Positions 46,426 to 59,002 of a DNA stretch of 64,000 bases are shown here, in pieces. Within the stretch, counting starts at the first letter, position 1; each line of letters opens with the position of its first letter. Position numbers and translations under genes: made by a program. The notes under the pieces are model-generated. The model was not told where the DNA came from. It made no database searches and saw nothing but the letters and a program-made list of their open reading frames with translations. Source of the DNA: Homarus americanus (lineage: Eukaryota; Arthropoda; Malacostraca; Decapoda; Nephropidae); assembly GCF_018991925.1 (NCBI RefSeq), contig NW_024737068.1, positions 8,453,837 to 8,517,836 on the forward strand. The letters run 5' to 3'.

Positions 46426-46681
46426 ACACCTCCACACAGTTTAGACATTTAAGGAAAATATACCAACAGGTGTTTAATACCTTTATCATTAACTTATCTT
46501 CTTAATCTTTTACACACTGCAGTTGAGTCAGGTGCCAATTCACGCTGTGTGTTTCAATTGTCTGTGACCTTAACCTTGACCTCTAATCATGTGACCTCCA
46601 TATATAGACCCATAACAGCTCTAGTGGCTGGAATGGTACTATGTATTATAGACTATAGCTCGACATACATATATACTTCGC

Positions 46682-46771
<90 letters not shown>

Positions 46772-46949
46772 TATAATCAGTATGATAACTATATTTCAAG
46801 ACGATAATTAATCTTTCAGAATCATAACTTAATTTATGTAGTACGATATCTAAGCTTTTAGTAAGATAACATAATCCCTATCGTAGAATAATTGATCCTT
46901 TCAGTACGATAGCATAATAAGATCAGCGCGTGACGTTGAACAATACCAG

Positions 46950-46950
<1 letters not shown>
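46426..46950. repeat. Unique DNA with (AT)n, ~86 bp
   Basis: (AT)n at 46685-46770; able to extrude a cruciform. Flanks are unique AT-rich DNA with a TTCAGTACGATAGCATAAT-type degenerate repeat (46810-46920). Confidence 0.9.
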
Positions 46951-47021
<71 letters not shown>

Positions 47022-47335
47022 TTAATCATAAAGAAAATCCCAAACACTAAGAAACATAAAACAAAAAGAAAATAACAAATAAAATTAAATAAAATACACA
47101 TAAGAAATATAAATCCACATAACAAAACATTAATAAAAAAAAGAAAGTAAATAACAATCAAATAAAAGACAAGGAGAAAAAACGAATAAAAGAAAATAAT
47201 AGATAAAAACAAAAACAAAAAACAGAAAGAAGAAAAAAAACAAAAAAACAAAAGAAATTCATAAAAATCGAGATAAAAATCATAAATGAAGAAGAAGATG
47301 AAGATGAAGAAGAAGAAGAAGAAGAATAAGGAATA
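46951..47335. repeat. (TAA)n, A-rich DNA and (GAA)n
   Basis: (AAT)n at 46953-47022, AAAACAAAAAG-type DNA to 47280, and GAAGAA/GATGAA at 47286-47325. Confidence 0.9.
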
Positions 47336-48095
47336 AACACGTAAGTAGAGGCCGTAGAAGAAGGTAGGTAAGGAAGGGCAGCATCGGTCTGGGGTATAAT
47401 TATAAAGCCCAGCCGGCCGTGTCTGGACTGCCGCCGCTCACCACTTAAACTCAAAGACAGAATTCGGCATTTTTGGTCATTTTTATTTATTTATTTATTT
47501 ATTTATTTATTCTTATTTTTACTCTTTGTGGAGTGGTGCTACGAATAGTTCTCCCAGGTGACAAGCGTAGGATATAATATTGAAGGGGGATAGTATAGGA
47601 TAGTATAGGATAATATAGGATAGTTTTGGAGAGTAAAGGATAGTATAAAATAGAATAAGACTGTATAGAATAGTATAACCACTTGAAGTATTGAAATATT
47701 CGGAAGAAAATATATATAATACCCAAGGAGGCTTTGATTACCCACAATATACCACCTATGGAAAAAATCTCAAATATCTTGACTAAATTACCGAGAAAAA
47801 AAAAATACCCCTCCTAAAATATTACCGTCTGAGAATATTTTTAAACTATAATATACGAATTATTTATAGTAGGTAATAATACGTCATTCGAATGTTAAGA
47901 GATTATATTTAACGTATAACGAATAACACAACGAAGGTAAGTAAGGTGTAATGTTAATGATTATCTCTACGGCTTTGTTAAATTAGTTCAAGGTAATGAT
48001 AACACGATTGAGTCTTCCTGTGTTAATTTGTAGATAAATTAGGATTGAAAAATTATTAACTGAGGCGTTTAAGACCTGGGAAGATGTATATAATA
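47336..48095. repeat. Unique DNA with (TTTA)n and GGATAGTATA repeat
   Basis: TTTATTTA at 47482-47511. 47588-47680 has about nine units of the decamer GGATAGTATA. The rest is unique AT-rich DNA. Confidence 0.75.
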
Positions 48096-48470
48096 TTTTG
48101 GGAATTGTTGTTGTTGTCATTGTTGTTATTGTTGTGGTGTTGATGGTATTTGTTGTTGTTGTGGTGGTAGTGGTTGTAGCTGTGGTGGTTATTTTCTATG
48201 GTTATTGTTGTGTTATGACGCACAGTTCACTAGGTCTTAGTTTAAGGTGCTTCAACTACCAGGGTTGTGAAGTAAAAGCCTCGAGCCTTCTTTCACAAAT
48301 AACGAAACAGAATAACAATAATTAATTCGCTACAAGACCAAACAATGAAGTCTTATTTTTCTCTACTTTATGAACAAACTTTATCAACAATCGACAGGTG
48401 TAGAGAGTCCCACACCTGTAGCAGGAAGCAGACACTTGTGGCTCAAAGAACACCTGTTATGAATGAAATG
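48096..48470. other. GTT-rich tract then unique DNA
   Basis: TTGTTGTTGTCATTGTTG words at 48103-48200, unique afterwards. No gene. Confidence 0.6.
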
Positions 48471-48493
48471 CACACAGAAAAGCCACTTATGTG

Positions 48494-48785
48494 AAGAAGA
48501 GAGAGAGAGGTGAGGGGGAAGAAGAGAGAGAGAGGTGAGGGTGGGAGAAGGGGAGAGAGGGGGGTGAGGTGGGAGTGGGTGAGGTGAGGAGTGAAGGGAG
48601 AGGAGGTGAGGGGGTGAAGGGAGAGAGAGGGGGGTGAGGGGGGTGGGAGTGGGTGAGGGGGAATGAGAGGGGGTGAAGGGGAGAGAGGGGGGGGTGAGGG
48701 GTGGGAGTGGGTGAAGGGGAGAGAGGAGGTGAGGGGGTGAAGGGGAGAGAGGAGGTGAGGGGGAGAGAGGAGGTGAGGGGGAATG
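48494..48785. repeat. Purine minisatellite (GAGAGAGGAGGTGAGGGGGTGAAGGG)
   Basis: G/A-rich units of about 20-35 bp. Many copies carry GAGGTGAGG, again donor-like on the plus strand. It contributes to a long Ser/Pro minus frame (48487-49590) that I reject as a gene. Confidence 0.9.
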
Positions 48786-49090
48786 ATCGAGGTGGTGAAA
48801 CAAATAGAGAGAAAGAGAGAGAGAGAAAGAGGTTATTGTTGTTTAAAAAAGAGAGACAGAGATAAACAGACACAGAGAGAGAGATAGAGATATAAACAAA
48901 GGAGAGAGAAAGTGAAAAGGGAAGATAAAATACTGTGTGTGTCTGTGTCTGCCTGCCTGTCTGTCTGTCTGTCTGTCCAAATAAGCTCATAAAGACAGAA
49001 AGATATACCGTCAACAAACGTCTCAGGACAAACAGAACTGTCGTGCAATATTTCTTGACCGCAATTACGAGCACGACGACAGTTGACCGC
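48786..49090. other. (GA)n, (CTGT)n and unique DNA
   Basis: (GA)n pieces at 48803-48825 and CTGTCTGTCTGT at 48957-48977. No gene. Confidence 0.6.
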
Positions 49091-49097
49091 GTACACT

Positions 49098-49650
49098 GAC
49101 GGGGGAGGAGGGGGAAGAGGAGGAAGGAGAAGAAGAGGAGGGAGAGGAGGATTAGAAGGGGAAGGAGACTAGGATAGAGAGATAAAGAGAGAAGAGAAGG
49201 AAAAGAAAACAGAGGGAGAAAGGAAGGTACAGGGAAGAGTGGGGAGGAAAGGGGGGAAGAGAAGGAGAAGTAGAAGAACAGGGGGAGCACTAAGGAGAGA
49301 AAGAAATAAAGAGATGAGGGAAGAAGAGATATGGAGGATAAATGGGGAAAGGAGGAGGGAGAAAGAAGTATATGAGGGACATTGATATGGGGAGGGAGGT
49401 GGGGTTGGTAGGAGGTCCGTGAAGGGGAGGAGGGAGGGAGGGAGGAGGAGGGAGAAAAGACCGTGGGAATAGTAGAGATGTTCATTAAGTGTTTAACCCT
49501 AGGGAAAAGGGAGGAGGAAGAGGGAGGAATAGGGAGGGAAGGGAGAAGGGAGGGCTGGTGAAGGGGGGAGGTAGAAGGAGGATATCTCAAGAGACAATTA
49601 TACTTGACGTCGTGGGAGGGAAGGAAGGGAGGGAGAGGAGGGGTGGGGAG
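49098..49650. repeat. ~550-bp polypurine tract
   Basis: Plus strand dominated by GGAGGAG, GGGAGAGG and AGAAAG with few pyrimidines; no strict unit. Triplex-forming potential. Confidence 0.9.
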
Positions 49651-49714
49651 GTGTTGGGTGGCTCTGCCCTCCCACTGTCTCTACTACCTCTCACCGCCCA
49701 CCTTGCCTTACATC

Positions 49715-49905
49715 CACCTTGACCACCTTTCCCTCACCGTCCACTTGCCTTTACCACGCCCACCCCTTCACCACGACCACAAACCCCTTCACCACCCACC
49801 TAACCCCTTCACCACCCACTAACCCCTTCTACCCACCTAGCCCCTACCACCCACCCTAACCCCCCTTCACCACCCACCCTAACCCCCTTCACCACCCACC
49901 TCCCC
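49715..49905. repeat. ACCCACCCTAACCCCCTTCACC minisatellite
   Basis: About nine units of 15-23 bp (CCACCCACCTAACCCCTTCACC), C-rich on the plus strand. Confidence 0.9.
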
Positions 49906-49924
49906 GCCCGCTACTAAGCTAAGC

Positions 49925-50020
49925 CTGAACTTGGTCCTGGGTTTGAACCCGGACACAGTTCAGATCCACGCCTACACGCCACATTATCCACCACGCCCGC
50001 CTCATACCCACGGCTCACTG
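49925..50020 (-). mobile_element. Possible tRNA-derived SINE fragment
   Basis: On the minus strand, GTCCGGGTTCAAACCCAGGACC contains GGTTCAAACCC, a match to the Pol III B box (GGTTCRANNCC), about 40 bp after GTGGTGGATAATGTGGCG, which resembles a weak A box. Translation gives the GSNPGP-type signature commonly seen over tRNA-related SINE heads. There is no cloverleaf that I can fold, so not a functional tRNA. A (GT)n tract lies upstream. Confidence 0.35.
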
Positions 50021-50100
50021 GCCACACACACACACACACACAATTATTATTCTCTCTTTCTCTCTCTTGTACATATTTTATCAAACTTTGTACGTAAAGA

Positions 50101-50138
<38 letters not shown>

Positions 50139-50250
50139 CATTCTTCAGGGTAAGAAGTATGCAGATAATTGTGTGGGCAGAGGGAAACATTAACATTATG
50201 ACTACCCTGTGTGTGTGTGTGTTATGGTACACGTCACCTTGGTAACCGTA

Positions 50251-50297
<47 letters not shown>

Positions 50298-50300
50298 GGT
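50021..50300. repeat. (CA)n, (GA)n, (GT)n and (TC)n short tracts
   Basis: (CA)n 50024-50041, (GA)n 50104-50135, (GT)n 50207-50221, (TC)n 50252-50293. The (GA)n and (TC)n arms are inverted repeats about 120 bp apart. Confidence 0.95.
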
Positions 50301-50940
50301 ACATATGTTCACCCACCATCACACACGCAATCCCTCCTCCCCCTCCCCCGCCCACGCCCCCCCGCCCACGCACCCGCCCACACTGCCTCCAGCATCAGGG
50401 TCAATGTGCTCCAGCACTTTACACTCACTTAACATTCACACTTATACTATTTCAATCATTTACTCACTTAACACTTTTATCGTCTTGATATATACTTAAA
50501 CACACTTACTTCACACTAAAATAGTCATATCACTTTGCACTTACATTGTTTTAGTACTTTAGTCACTTAACACTTTACGTTTATGGCTATTTATTGCCTT
50601 AGTGTGTAGTTAAGTTCTCTACTATTTAACATGATACACACACACACACACACACCACAAAATAATCGCCAACTCTTCTATAGTTCTAAACATCAAAAAC
50701 TCAGAAAACAAATCACAACTGAATAACGAAAACAACTAAAATTTACATATAAAACCAAACAGTTCATTGTTTACTTAGAAGAATGTTAATGAGTATTTAT
50801 CTCTGTTTTTTTAATGTTTTCGATATTTAATGTCAGTTTGATTCTCAGGTGAATATTCCCATGGATTTAAAACAGCGAAAACAGCGAAAACAAGACCAAA
50901 AAATCAAGTTTAGCCTAGAATAAATTTAATCTTAATTTCG
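50301..50940. other. Unique AT-rich DNA with TCACTTAACACTTT words
   Basis: 50410-50580 has an old degenerate repeat around CACTTAACACTTTA/ACACTTAC. (CA)n at 50636-50655. No gene. Confidence 0.55.
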
Positions 50941-50941
50941 A

Positions 50942-50943
<2 letters not shown>

Positions 50944-51024
<81 letters not shown>
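50944..51024. repeat. (AT)n tract, ~80 bp
   Basis: Perfect AT repeat, self-complementary. Confidence 0.98.
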
Positions 51025-51027
<3 letters not shown>

Positions 51028-51300
51028 AAGATAATACGATAAAACCGATAAGAAAAACGAAGATAGGATATCAAAGTCATGAGCTTCAAACCCGATAGCG
51101 AACGTACAATGACTAATCTGGTTATCATCCTTCACTTTCAGGAAAAATGTGATATCATTTTCTTTTTTCCTCCTTGTAACAGATGGGGAAATAATTAGCT
51201 GTGGAAACTGGAAGGAATTATCGAGTGAGCTTTGAATTATATCAGATTAATTTTTACATTCAAGAGAACTTATATTTTTTTTTTACAATTTGGGATCATT
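51025..51300. other. Unique AT-rich DNA
   Basis: No gene recognised. Confidence 0.6.
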
Positions 51301-51301
51301 T

Positions 51302-51437
51302 ATACATATATACACACATACATGCATACATACATACATACAGTACATACATACATACATACATACATACATACATACATACATACATACATACATACAG
51401 TACATACATACAGTACATACATACATACATACATACC
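51302..51437. repeat. (CATA)n with ACAGTACATAC interruptions
   Basis: Tetranucleotide CATA; CAGTACATACATA breaks at about 51340, 51397 and 51411. Confidence 0.95.
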
Positions 51438-51440
51438 ACA

Positions 51441-51710
51441 TGCGTGCCCCTCATAACACCATCTGTGAGGGAGTTACTACACCACGTGTCTGCTGTTCAA
51501 CACCTCAGCGCACATGATCTACGTGACCTCCACTGTAAACATTAATCTGTATGTTCACTGTATGTTCCTTTACCTTTCTCTAGTGAAGGCTTTTGTTAAA
51601 CCACCAATGTATGTAATAAGTCATTTATGTCCAATGTATATTTTCAACCTTCGGGCTGCAGAATTTGTTCAATAAACCGTTAATTATTATTATTATTATT
51701 ATTATTATTA
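51441..51710 (+). mobile_element. 3' end of a non-LTR-type retroelement, copy A
   Basis: A plus frame contains SVRELLHHV (51462-51479 for SVRELL) and stops at 51543-51545. The 3' region then reaches TGTATATTTTCAACCTTCGG, GCTGCAGAATTTG, TTCAATAAACCGTTAATTAT and a (TTA)n tail to 51710; AATAAA is at 51671-51676. It matches the tail of the copy at 40459-40820 on the other strand almost base for base over about 55 bp. VRELL is kept with different codons in the two copies, which suggests it encodes the C terminus of the element's protein. The family is not identified. Confidence 0.7.
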
Positions 51711-51724
51711 CACAGACAGACAGA

Positions 51725-51779
<55 letters not shown>
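51711..51779. repeat. CAGACAGA and (TC)n tract
   Basis: ACAGACAGACAGAC then (TC)n at 51726-51777, directly following the retroelement tail. Confidence 0.97.
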
Positions 51780-51780
<1 letters not shown>

Positions 51781-52120
51781 CTCTCCCCCATAAAATCAGC
51801 TCCACGATGACCGCCTCCAAGTACTGGGGACACGGGGAGAATGTGTGCCAAGATGGAATTTCTAAAAGTCAGGTTAGGTTGAGAGGTGTGCATGTGAAGG
51901 AGAGGGGGGGGATGAGAAGTGGGGGCTGGGGAGGAAGAGGGGGGGGAAGACCACCCAGTGAGGAGGGGGCGGTAGACAGTGGTGGTCACATCTGGCTACC
52001 GTCCACAACCTGTCCCGTCTCCTCTCCCCCCTACTGTCACATCTACAATGGTAATGATGCGGAAAATAGCGACAAATTTGGACGGGTCAGTAATTTAGAT
52101 GAGGCAAGTGAGTCGTATTT
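51780..52120. other. Unique, relatively GC-rich DNA
   Basis: G-rich run at 51899-51970. The 151-residue plus frame (51807-52262) runs into (GT)n and matches nothing I know. Confidence 0.5.
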
Positions 52121-52121
52121 T

Positions 52122-52124
52122 ACT

Positions 52125-52173
<49 letters not shown>

Positions 52174-52196
52174 GTGTGTGTGTGCGTGTGTGTAAA
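52122..52196. repeat. (GT)n tract
   Basis: About 35 units with GCGT interruptions; CTGT tetramers follow at 52230-52250. Confidence 0.97.
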
Positions 52197-52250
52197 ATAG
52201 ATAATAGGTATATATGCACGTGTGTGGTCTGTCTGTCTGTCTGTCTGTCG

Positions 52251-52480
52251 ATCTGGTTTTGAATATTTATTAACTTTAATGTCATATCTACCTTTCTTTA
52301 ATATCTTACGAAACCCTTAATCTCTTTTCTCCTTTCCCTTCCTATTCCTCATCCTTCGCTTATCTTTCCTTTCGTCTATTTTTTTCATCTTTTATCTTCC
52401 TCCTACATTTTCTCCTTCATTTCACAGCTAGGTCTTAAGTCACTGCGAAATCACTCATTGACCACACACAGAGATTCTAC
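52251..52480. other. Pyrimidine-rich unique DNA
   Basis: TTCCTTTCC-type words from 52320 to 52430. No gene. Confidence 0.6.
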
Positions 52481-52905
52481 CGCGTGACGTCACTAGCTTT
52501 GTTTTGATTATGCTCGATAGGGGTGATGTCACAGTCAAGTTCTTTGTACTGTTTGGATGCGTATCCTTGTGACGTCTCTATCGCTGTCGTTGTTATGAGT
52601 GGTCGATTAATCCCGTGAAGTTATTTTTTTTTTTCGTGTCTTCAAAACGATTGACAGGCGATTTATGTTACGTCACGCTTGATGACTGACACCATTGATG
52701 TTTATAGTCATGACGTAATGACTGACTGATATCTCTCTTATCACTGGAGCTTGTTATCGTCTTCCACGCTGTCACATTTGATATCTTCGTTACCATAGGT
52801 GCTTGCCTCCATGACGTCATAAGTGATATGCCATATGATAGGTTCATCGTTACGTCACGATTTACATCTCTGTTAGGATTGCACATCATTCCGTGACGTC
52901 AAGCC
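52481..52905. promoter_or_regulatory. Cluster of CRE (TGACGTCA) and CRE-like sites
   Basis: Palindromic TGACGTCA occurs at 52485-52492, 52812-52819 and 52894-52901. TGACGTAA or its complement TTACGTCA occurs at 52668-52675, 52711-52718 and 52850-52857. TGATGTCA is at 52524-52531 and TGACGTCT at 52570-52577. TGACGTCA is the CREB/ATF/bZIP full site. Eight sites in about 420 bp is far above chance. The spacing and flanking GTGA words suggest an ancient degenerate tandem repeat whose unit carried a CRE. Confidence 0.7.
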
Positions 52906-52999
52906 AGATATTCCCTGATGATTGGGTGGTGATCCCCGTGACGGGTCGCTCACCCTCACTGTAATTTAGAATTTTCTTGACATTTATCCGTCTCATCTG

Positions 53000-53370
53000 T
53001 CCTCTGTCATCGTCTTCCCGTCTAGTTTTCCCTTTCCTTTCTCTTTCTTTATCCTTCCTATTTCGTTTTTCTTCTTTCCTTGTTTCTTTCTCCCTCTCCT
53101 TCCTTGCCCTTAGGCTCAACTCCTTTCCTCTCCCCACCATAGTAACCCTCCCCTTCTACCATCCCCACCGCCCCTCCTCCCTAACATTCAGTTTTCCTCC
53201 CCTCCCCATCTTTCCTCTCCTCTCCCCACCCTTCCATTCTTCTAATCACCCCTCTTCCTAAATTTTCCCTCTTCTTCTCCTCTCTTACCCACTCCCCTCC
53301 CCTAACCACCTCTCCCCCCTCTCCCTCCTCCTTCTCCTCCTACCCCCTTTCCCCCTCCCTTGGTAATTTG
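53000..53370. repeat. Polypyrimidine tract
   Basis: C/T-rich plus strand (CCTTTCCTTTC, CTCCCC), no strict unit. Confidence 0.85.
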
Positions 53371-53617
53371 GATGTCAACAGTTGGATATTATACAATGTG
53401 ACAAACGTAAATGCCATGCCCCAGGGGTCGGCATTCCTCCAGAATTACCTGGCATTTCTCGGATCGGCATTTTTCAGGGAGGGGACAAAGGTAAGTTTGT
53501 ATGGAGGGTCACGTGTGCCCTTTAGTGGGGTGAAGGGGAGGTTAAGGGGGCTTTTGATTCGTGTGTTTTAAGGGGGCGTTTGGTTTAGGTGATAAGGGTG
53601 TTTTCTTGTTGGTTTAA

Positions 53618-53659
<42 letters not shown>

Positions 53660-53927
53660 TGCATAAATACATACATGATAGATATGTAAATAAAGAGTAT
53701 ACAGTCATGAAGATAGTTATCTACTAGATATGAATATGTTAATAAAGAGAACGAGGAAAACTTATAAAAGGGGAGATAGAGAATCACAAGAAAATTAGTA
53801 GAGAGATGAGAAAAAATAGAATGAAAGTATAGACAGAAAGATACAGAGGGAAGATTACTAGACAGATGGCGAAACAGATAGACGGATATTCACAGATTAA
53901 TAGACAGAAAAACAAAGGAAAAGGTAG

Positions 53928-53963
<36 letters not shown>

Positions 53964-54478
53964 AAGATTAGTAGAGTCAAACACAAAGCTGACAAAAATG
54001 TTAACTCGCTCGTGTACATCAAGAAGAAAATGACCTTAAACTCAGTAAATGCAATCAAGGGAATTCAGAATACCGCCTTGTGGAACTACATGTTAATCAG
54101 AACGTGTAAATAAAACAGGAGTTACGGATTTCAGATATGCATCTCGTCTGATTACCAGTGTGAGCCAGTCTTCCTGTCGTTCATTACCACAAATCTGTTT
54201 CACGCTTACTGCCTCAAAAACACACATTAGCTTATGATAAATATGATTTAGGATGACGGGGGAGAATTTTACACGGAAGAAATGTAACAATAAACCTGTT
54301 GATGGTAAGTCAGTGGAGATTATTGCCAGGAATGTTGTTGTGTCATAATGAAGCAGCGGTGTTCATTTTGTCCCGCCAGGTGGCAGAGGCGGTGATTGTT
54401 GTGATGGTCACCTGGTAGGCAAACATATTGCCTCTAATATACCCCATTAAGGGATACAGTTTATTGGGAATAATTCAC
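53371..54478. other. Unique DNA with short (TC)n and (CA)n
   Basis: GGCATT/GTAAATGCC words and AAGGGGGC repeats at 53380-53600; (TC)n 53622-53651; (CA)n 53931-53960. No gene. Confidence 0.6.
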
Positions 54479-54830
54479 AGACACACACACACACACACGC
54501 TCGCGCGCCAACACCAAACACATTCATGCATTAGATAAAGGAAGCCGAGTCCTAATGCACGTGATAATACAGCGTAATTTAGCTCACACACGCACACATA
54601 CACACACACAGAGACACATAAACACAAATTATACATACAAGGTAGTGATATACTCAGAGAGAAACACCCACTGATGGACTGTGTTATACAGGCCCCGTGT
54701 GTTAGGGTAAACACCAACAGGTAGTGACAAGCACAACAATCCCGCCTAATGCACGACACCGGCGACGCTCGTTGACTCACCCACATAAGACAACGATATG
54801 AACAAGGTGGAGTGAATCACCTGTAATGTG
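54479..54830. other. CA-rich and unique DNA
   Basis: (CA)n at 54480-54497 and CACACGCACACATACACACA at 54585-54610. A good minus-strand donor (GTGG|GTGAGT) ends near 54783, but its frame does not give a Dll-like exon. Confidence 0.55.
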
Positions 54831-55040
54831 GCGCTTTATTGGTGATTGTTCAGCCGCTGTGTCAGCCGGCGGACAGGTACATGTGCCAGGGGTGTTATCA
54901 ACGCTGATGGAGGTGACAGTGTGGCCCTGGGCGGCACTGTGCGGGGCCTCACGTATGATGTAGGTGACACACGGTGTGGTGCCAGGGATGACACACACAC
55001 ACACACACACACACGCTCACATATATATTCATGCTTTTTG

Positions 55041-55098
<58 letters not shown>

Positions 55099-55100
55099 CT
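54831..55100. repeat. GC-richer unique DNA then inverted (CA)n/(GT)n pair
   Basis: 54840-54980 is unique. (CA)n at 54988-55013 faces (GT)n at 55041-55096; the two can pair into a long hairpin with a loop of about 27 nt. Confidence 0.85.
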
Positions 55101-56808
<1,708 letters not shown>

Positions 56809-56811
56809 ACG

Positions 56812-57110
56812 GGTAGGGTGAGGGTGGCTTGACTGGGTGAGGGTGGCTTGACTGGGTTAGGTTCAGGGTGGATTAGCTTAGCTGGTTTGGGGTGAGGGTG
56901 GCTTAGCTTGGTTGCGTTAGGGTGAGGGTGGCTTAGCTGGGCTAGGGTGAGGGTTGCTTAGCTTAGCGGGGTTAGGGTGAGGGCTGCTTAGCTTAATTGG
57001 GTTATGGTGAGGGTGGCTTAGCTTGGCTGGGTTAGGGTGAGGGTGGCTTGGCCGGTACAAGATGATGGTGGCTTTCTCTGGCGTAGGGGCGAGGGTGACT
57101 TGGTTCGGTT
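56812..57110. repeat. ~38-bp degenerate minisatellite (GGTTAGGGTGAGGGTGGCTTAGCTT)
   Basis: About eight units with GGGTGAGGGTGGCTTRGCT and GGGTTAGG; G-rich on the plus strand. The GGTTAGG part resembles the TTAGG motif. Confidence 0.9.
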
Positions 57111-57224
57111 AGGTAAGACATAGGATACAGGGAGTGGTGAGGGGTATAGGAGTTGGCTTCGATACCACGTTGACGAGGAACTACGCCCAGGAGTGTCAGG
57201 TCAGGTCAGACTAAGGTTGCTAAG

Positions 57225-57530
57225 AGTAGGAATGAAGAAGCTAGGAGTCTGAGGTTGCTAGGAGTCGAATTCGGGTAGCTATTTGTTAAACTGAGGTGGC
57301 TAGGAGTTGAATTCGGGTATGCAGTTGAATTGAGGTGGCTAGGAGATGAATTGAGGTGGCTAGGAGTCGAACTGAGGTGGCTAGGAGTCGAATTCGGGTA
57401 TGCAGTTGAATTGAGGTGGCTAGGAGATGAATTGAAGTGGCTAGGAGTTATATTGAGGTGGCTAAGTGTTGAACTGAGGTGGATAAAAGTCGAAATTAGG
57501 CAGATAGGAGTCGAATTCAGGTAACATGAA
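57225..57530. repeat. ~21-bp minisatellite (GAGGTGGCTAGGAGTYGAATT)
   Basis: About 13 units. A 100-bp block around CGAATTCGGGTATGCAGTTG occurs twice (about 57311 and 57392), indicating a short higher-order duplication. Confidence 0.93.
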
Positions 57531-57589
57531 GTAAGTGACAGACAAATAGAAGTCTCATAGCAATAAAGAGACAGACCCACTCAACCAAC

Positions 57590-57780
57590 ATCCATTTCCC
57601 TCCCAGCCACACTTAATACGTGGACCTGCAAGTCTCCGTGTGGCAATTGCAGGAAATCGCAAGGGTTAATTAAGGTGAATTATGGCTGACAGCTCTGTAC
57701 CGTAACAGTTATCCATGAGAGAGCACGACACGGCAAATTAACCAGCCAAGGAGCTATTCAAGTGAGGTGTGAATTCCGTC
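57590..57780. promoter_or_regulatory. Candidate homeodomain-site cluster
   Basis: Unique, higher-complexity sequence with TTAATTAA (57666-57673), GAATTATG (57678 area), GCAATTGC (57643 area) and AAATTAACC (57736 area). Enhancer function is inference only. Confidence 0.2.
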
Positions 57781-58112
57781 CATTTTTTTTTTTTATGCTG
57801 GCGTTTAAGCAAGTCGGGAGGATTACATTAGTACCCCCTTGAAGCTGAATTAATCTCGTTTTCTTTTACATTTTGGGGGTAATTTGCGAGATTGGCTGAT
57901 ATTACGGGTGCGATTTTTTTTGTGGGTTTGAGAATTTAGGTTTGTTACGTTTTTATTTGCGATTTTTTTTCTTGCGGTTTGTTATTGGAATGATATTTGA
58001 ATTCTAGCTTGAAGATGTTTGTGAATGTATGTTAGGCGTGGTGAGGCTATGCAGTTCGGTAATATTGCACACACATGCAGATTATGTACACACACAAACA
58101 TGTTTCTCTTTT
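57781..58112. other. T-rich unique DNA
   Basis: Poly-T runs at 57786, 57917 and 57963. No gene. Confidence 0.6.
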
Positions 58113-58114
58113 CA

Positions 58115-58370
58115 GATGTAAACCAAACAAATCATCACACCTGCCTGTCAGATATAAACAAACAAATCATCACACCTGCCTGTCAGATATAAACAAACAA
58201 ATCATCACACCTGCCTGTCAGATATATAAACAAACAAATCATCACACCTGCCTGTCAGATATAAACAAACAAATCATCACACCTGCCTGTCAGATATATA
58301 AACAAACAAATCATCACACCTGCCTGTCAGATATAAACAAACAAATCATCACACCTGGTCATTAGATGTA
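58115..58370. repeat. 35/37-bp minisatellite
   Basis: About 7 copies of ACAAATCATCACACCTGCCT followed by GTCAGATATAAACAA. Units alternate between a 35-bp form (GATATAAAC) and a 37-bp form (GATATATAAAC) in the second half, so 72-bp dimers are forming. The ACACCTG word is again an E-box core. Confidence 0.95.
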
Positions 58371-58978
58371 AACAAAATCACTCACAACAGGTCAGTACGT
58401 CACCTTATCAACAGCAGTGTGTATGTACCAGGTATGTATGTTATCAGGCCTCATTATCACTAGTGCTCAGGTGTGATGCCAAGGTAAACCCACCTCTTTA
58501 AACCCCTAGCAACATCCACCTGTCTGTGATCACTGTCGAGGCTTGTTAGAGTGATTGAGTGATTGTAAAGGAATGAAGAAGAGTAATTGAGAATGCAGAA
58601 TGGTGTAAGGTTGATTGCGATGGAGGATTAGTATGGATAGCTTGTGGATGACATGATTGTGATGGAGGATTAGTATGGATAGCTTCTGGATGACATGATT
58701 GGGATGTTGGAAGAATGATTGGAAGAATGATTTGAAAAGTTCCCTAAATGACTGAGGTTTATGATTAATGACGAAATCAATTAGTATTTACTCCTTAAGG
58801 AAAGTTAAAGATAAATCACTAATACTTTAAAGTTTATAAGTAAAATTTATTGTTTTTCGTGGCTGTTGCGTTCCTCAGGTTATTTTTCCACACTTTTTGA
58901 TATGACTGATGGAGGATTTTTTCCCTACTGGAGGATTTCTTATCGCAGGTGGAGCTTAACATACCCCTCCACCTTAAT
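58371..58978. repeat. Unique DNA with a 53-bp tandem duplication
   Basis: GATGGAGGATTAGTATGGATAGCTT plus CTGGATGACATGATTG occurs twice (58619-58660 and 58666-58708 areas). The rest is unique. Confidence 0.8.
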
Positions 58979-59002
58979 GGTTAGGTTAGGTTAGGTTAGG
59001 TT
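58979..59002 (+). repeat. Interstitial (TTAGG)n tract
   Basis: Four to five TTAGG units. Confidence 0.95.

Noticed and set aside
48487..49590. 367-residue minus-strand open frame
   Set aside because: It is the complement of polypurine repeats, giving Ser/Pro/Leu/Phe low complexity; two overlapping frames are also open; no domain is visible.
54777..55010. Possible Dll first exon with donor GTGG|GTGAGT
   Set aside because: The donor phase needed by the homeobox exon gives a frame with an upstream stop and no Dll-like N-terminal residues.
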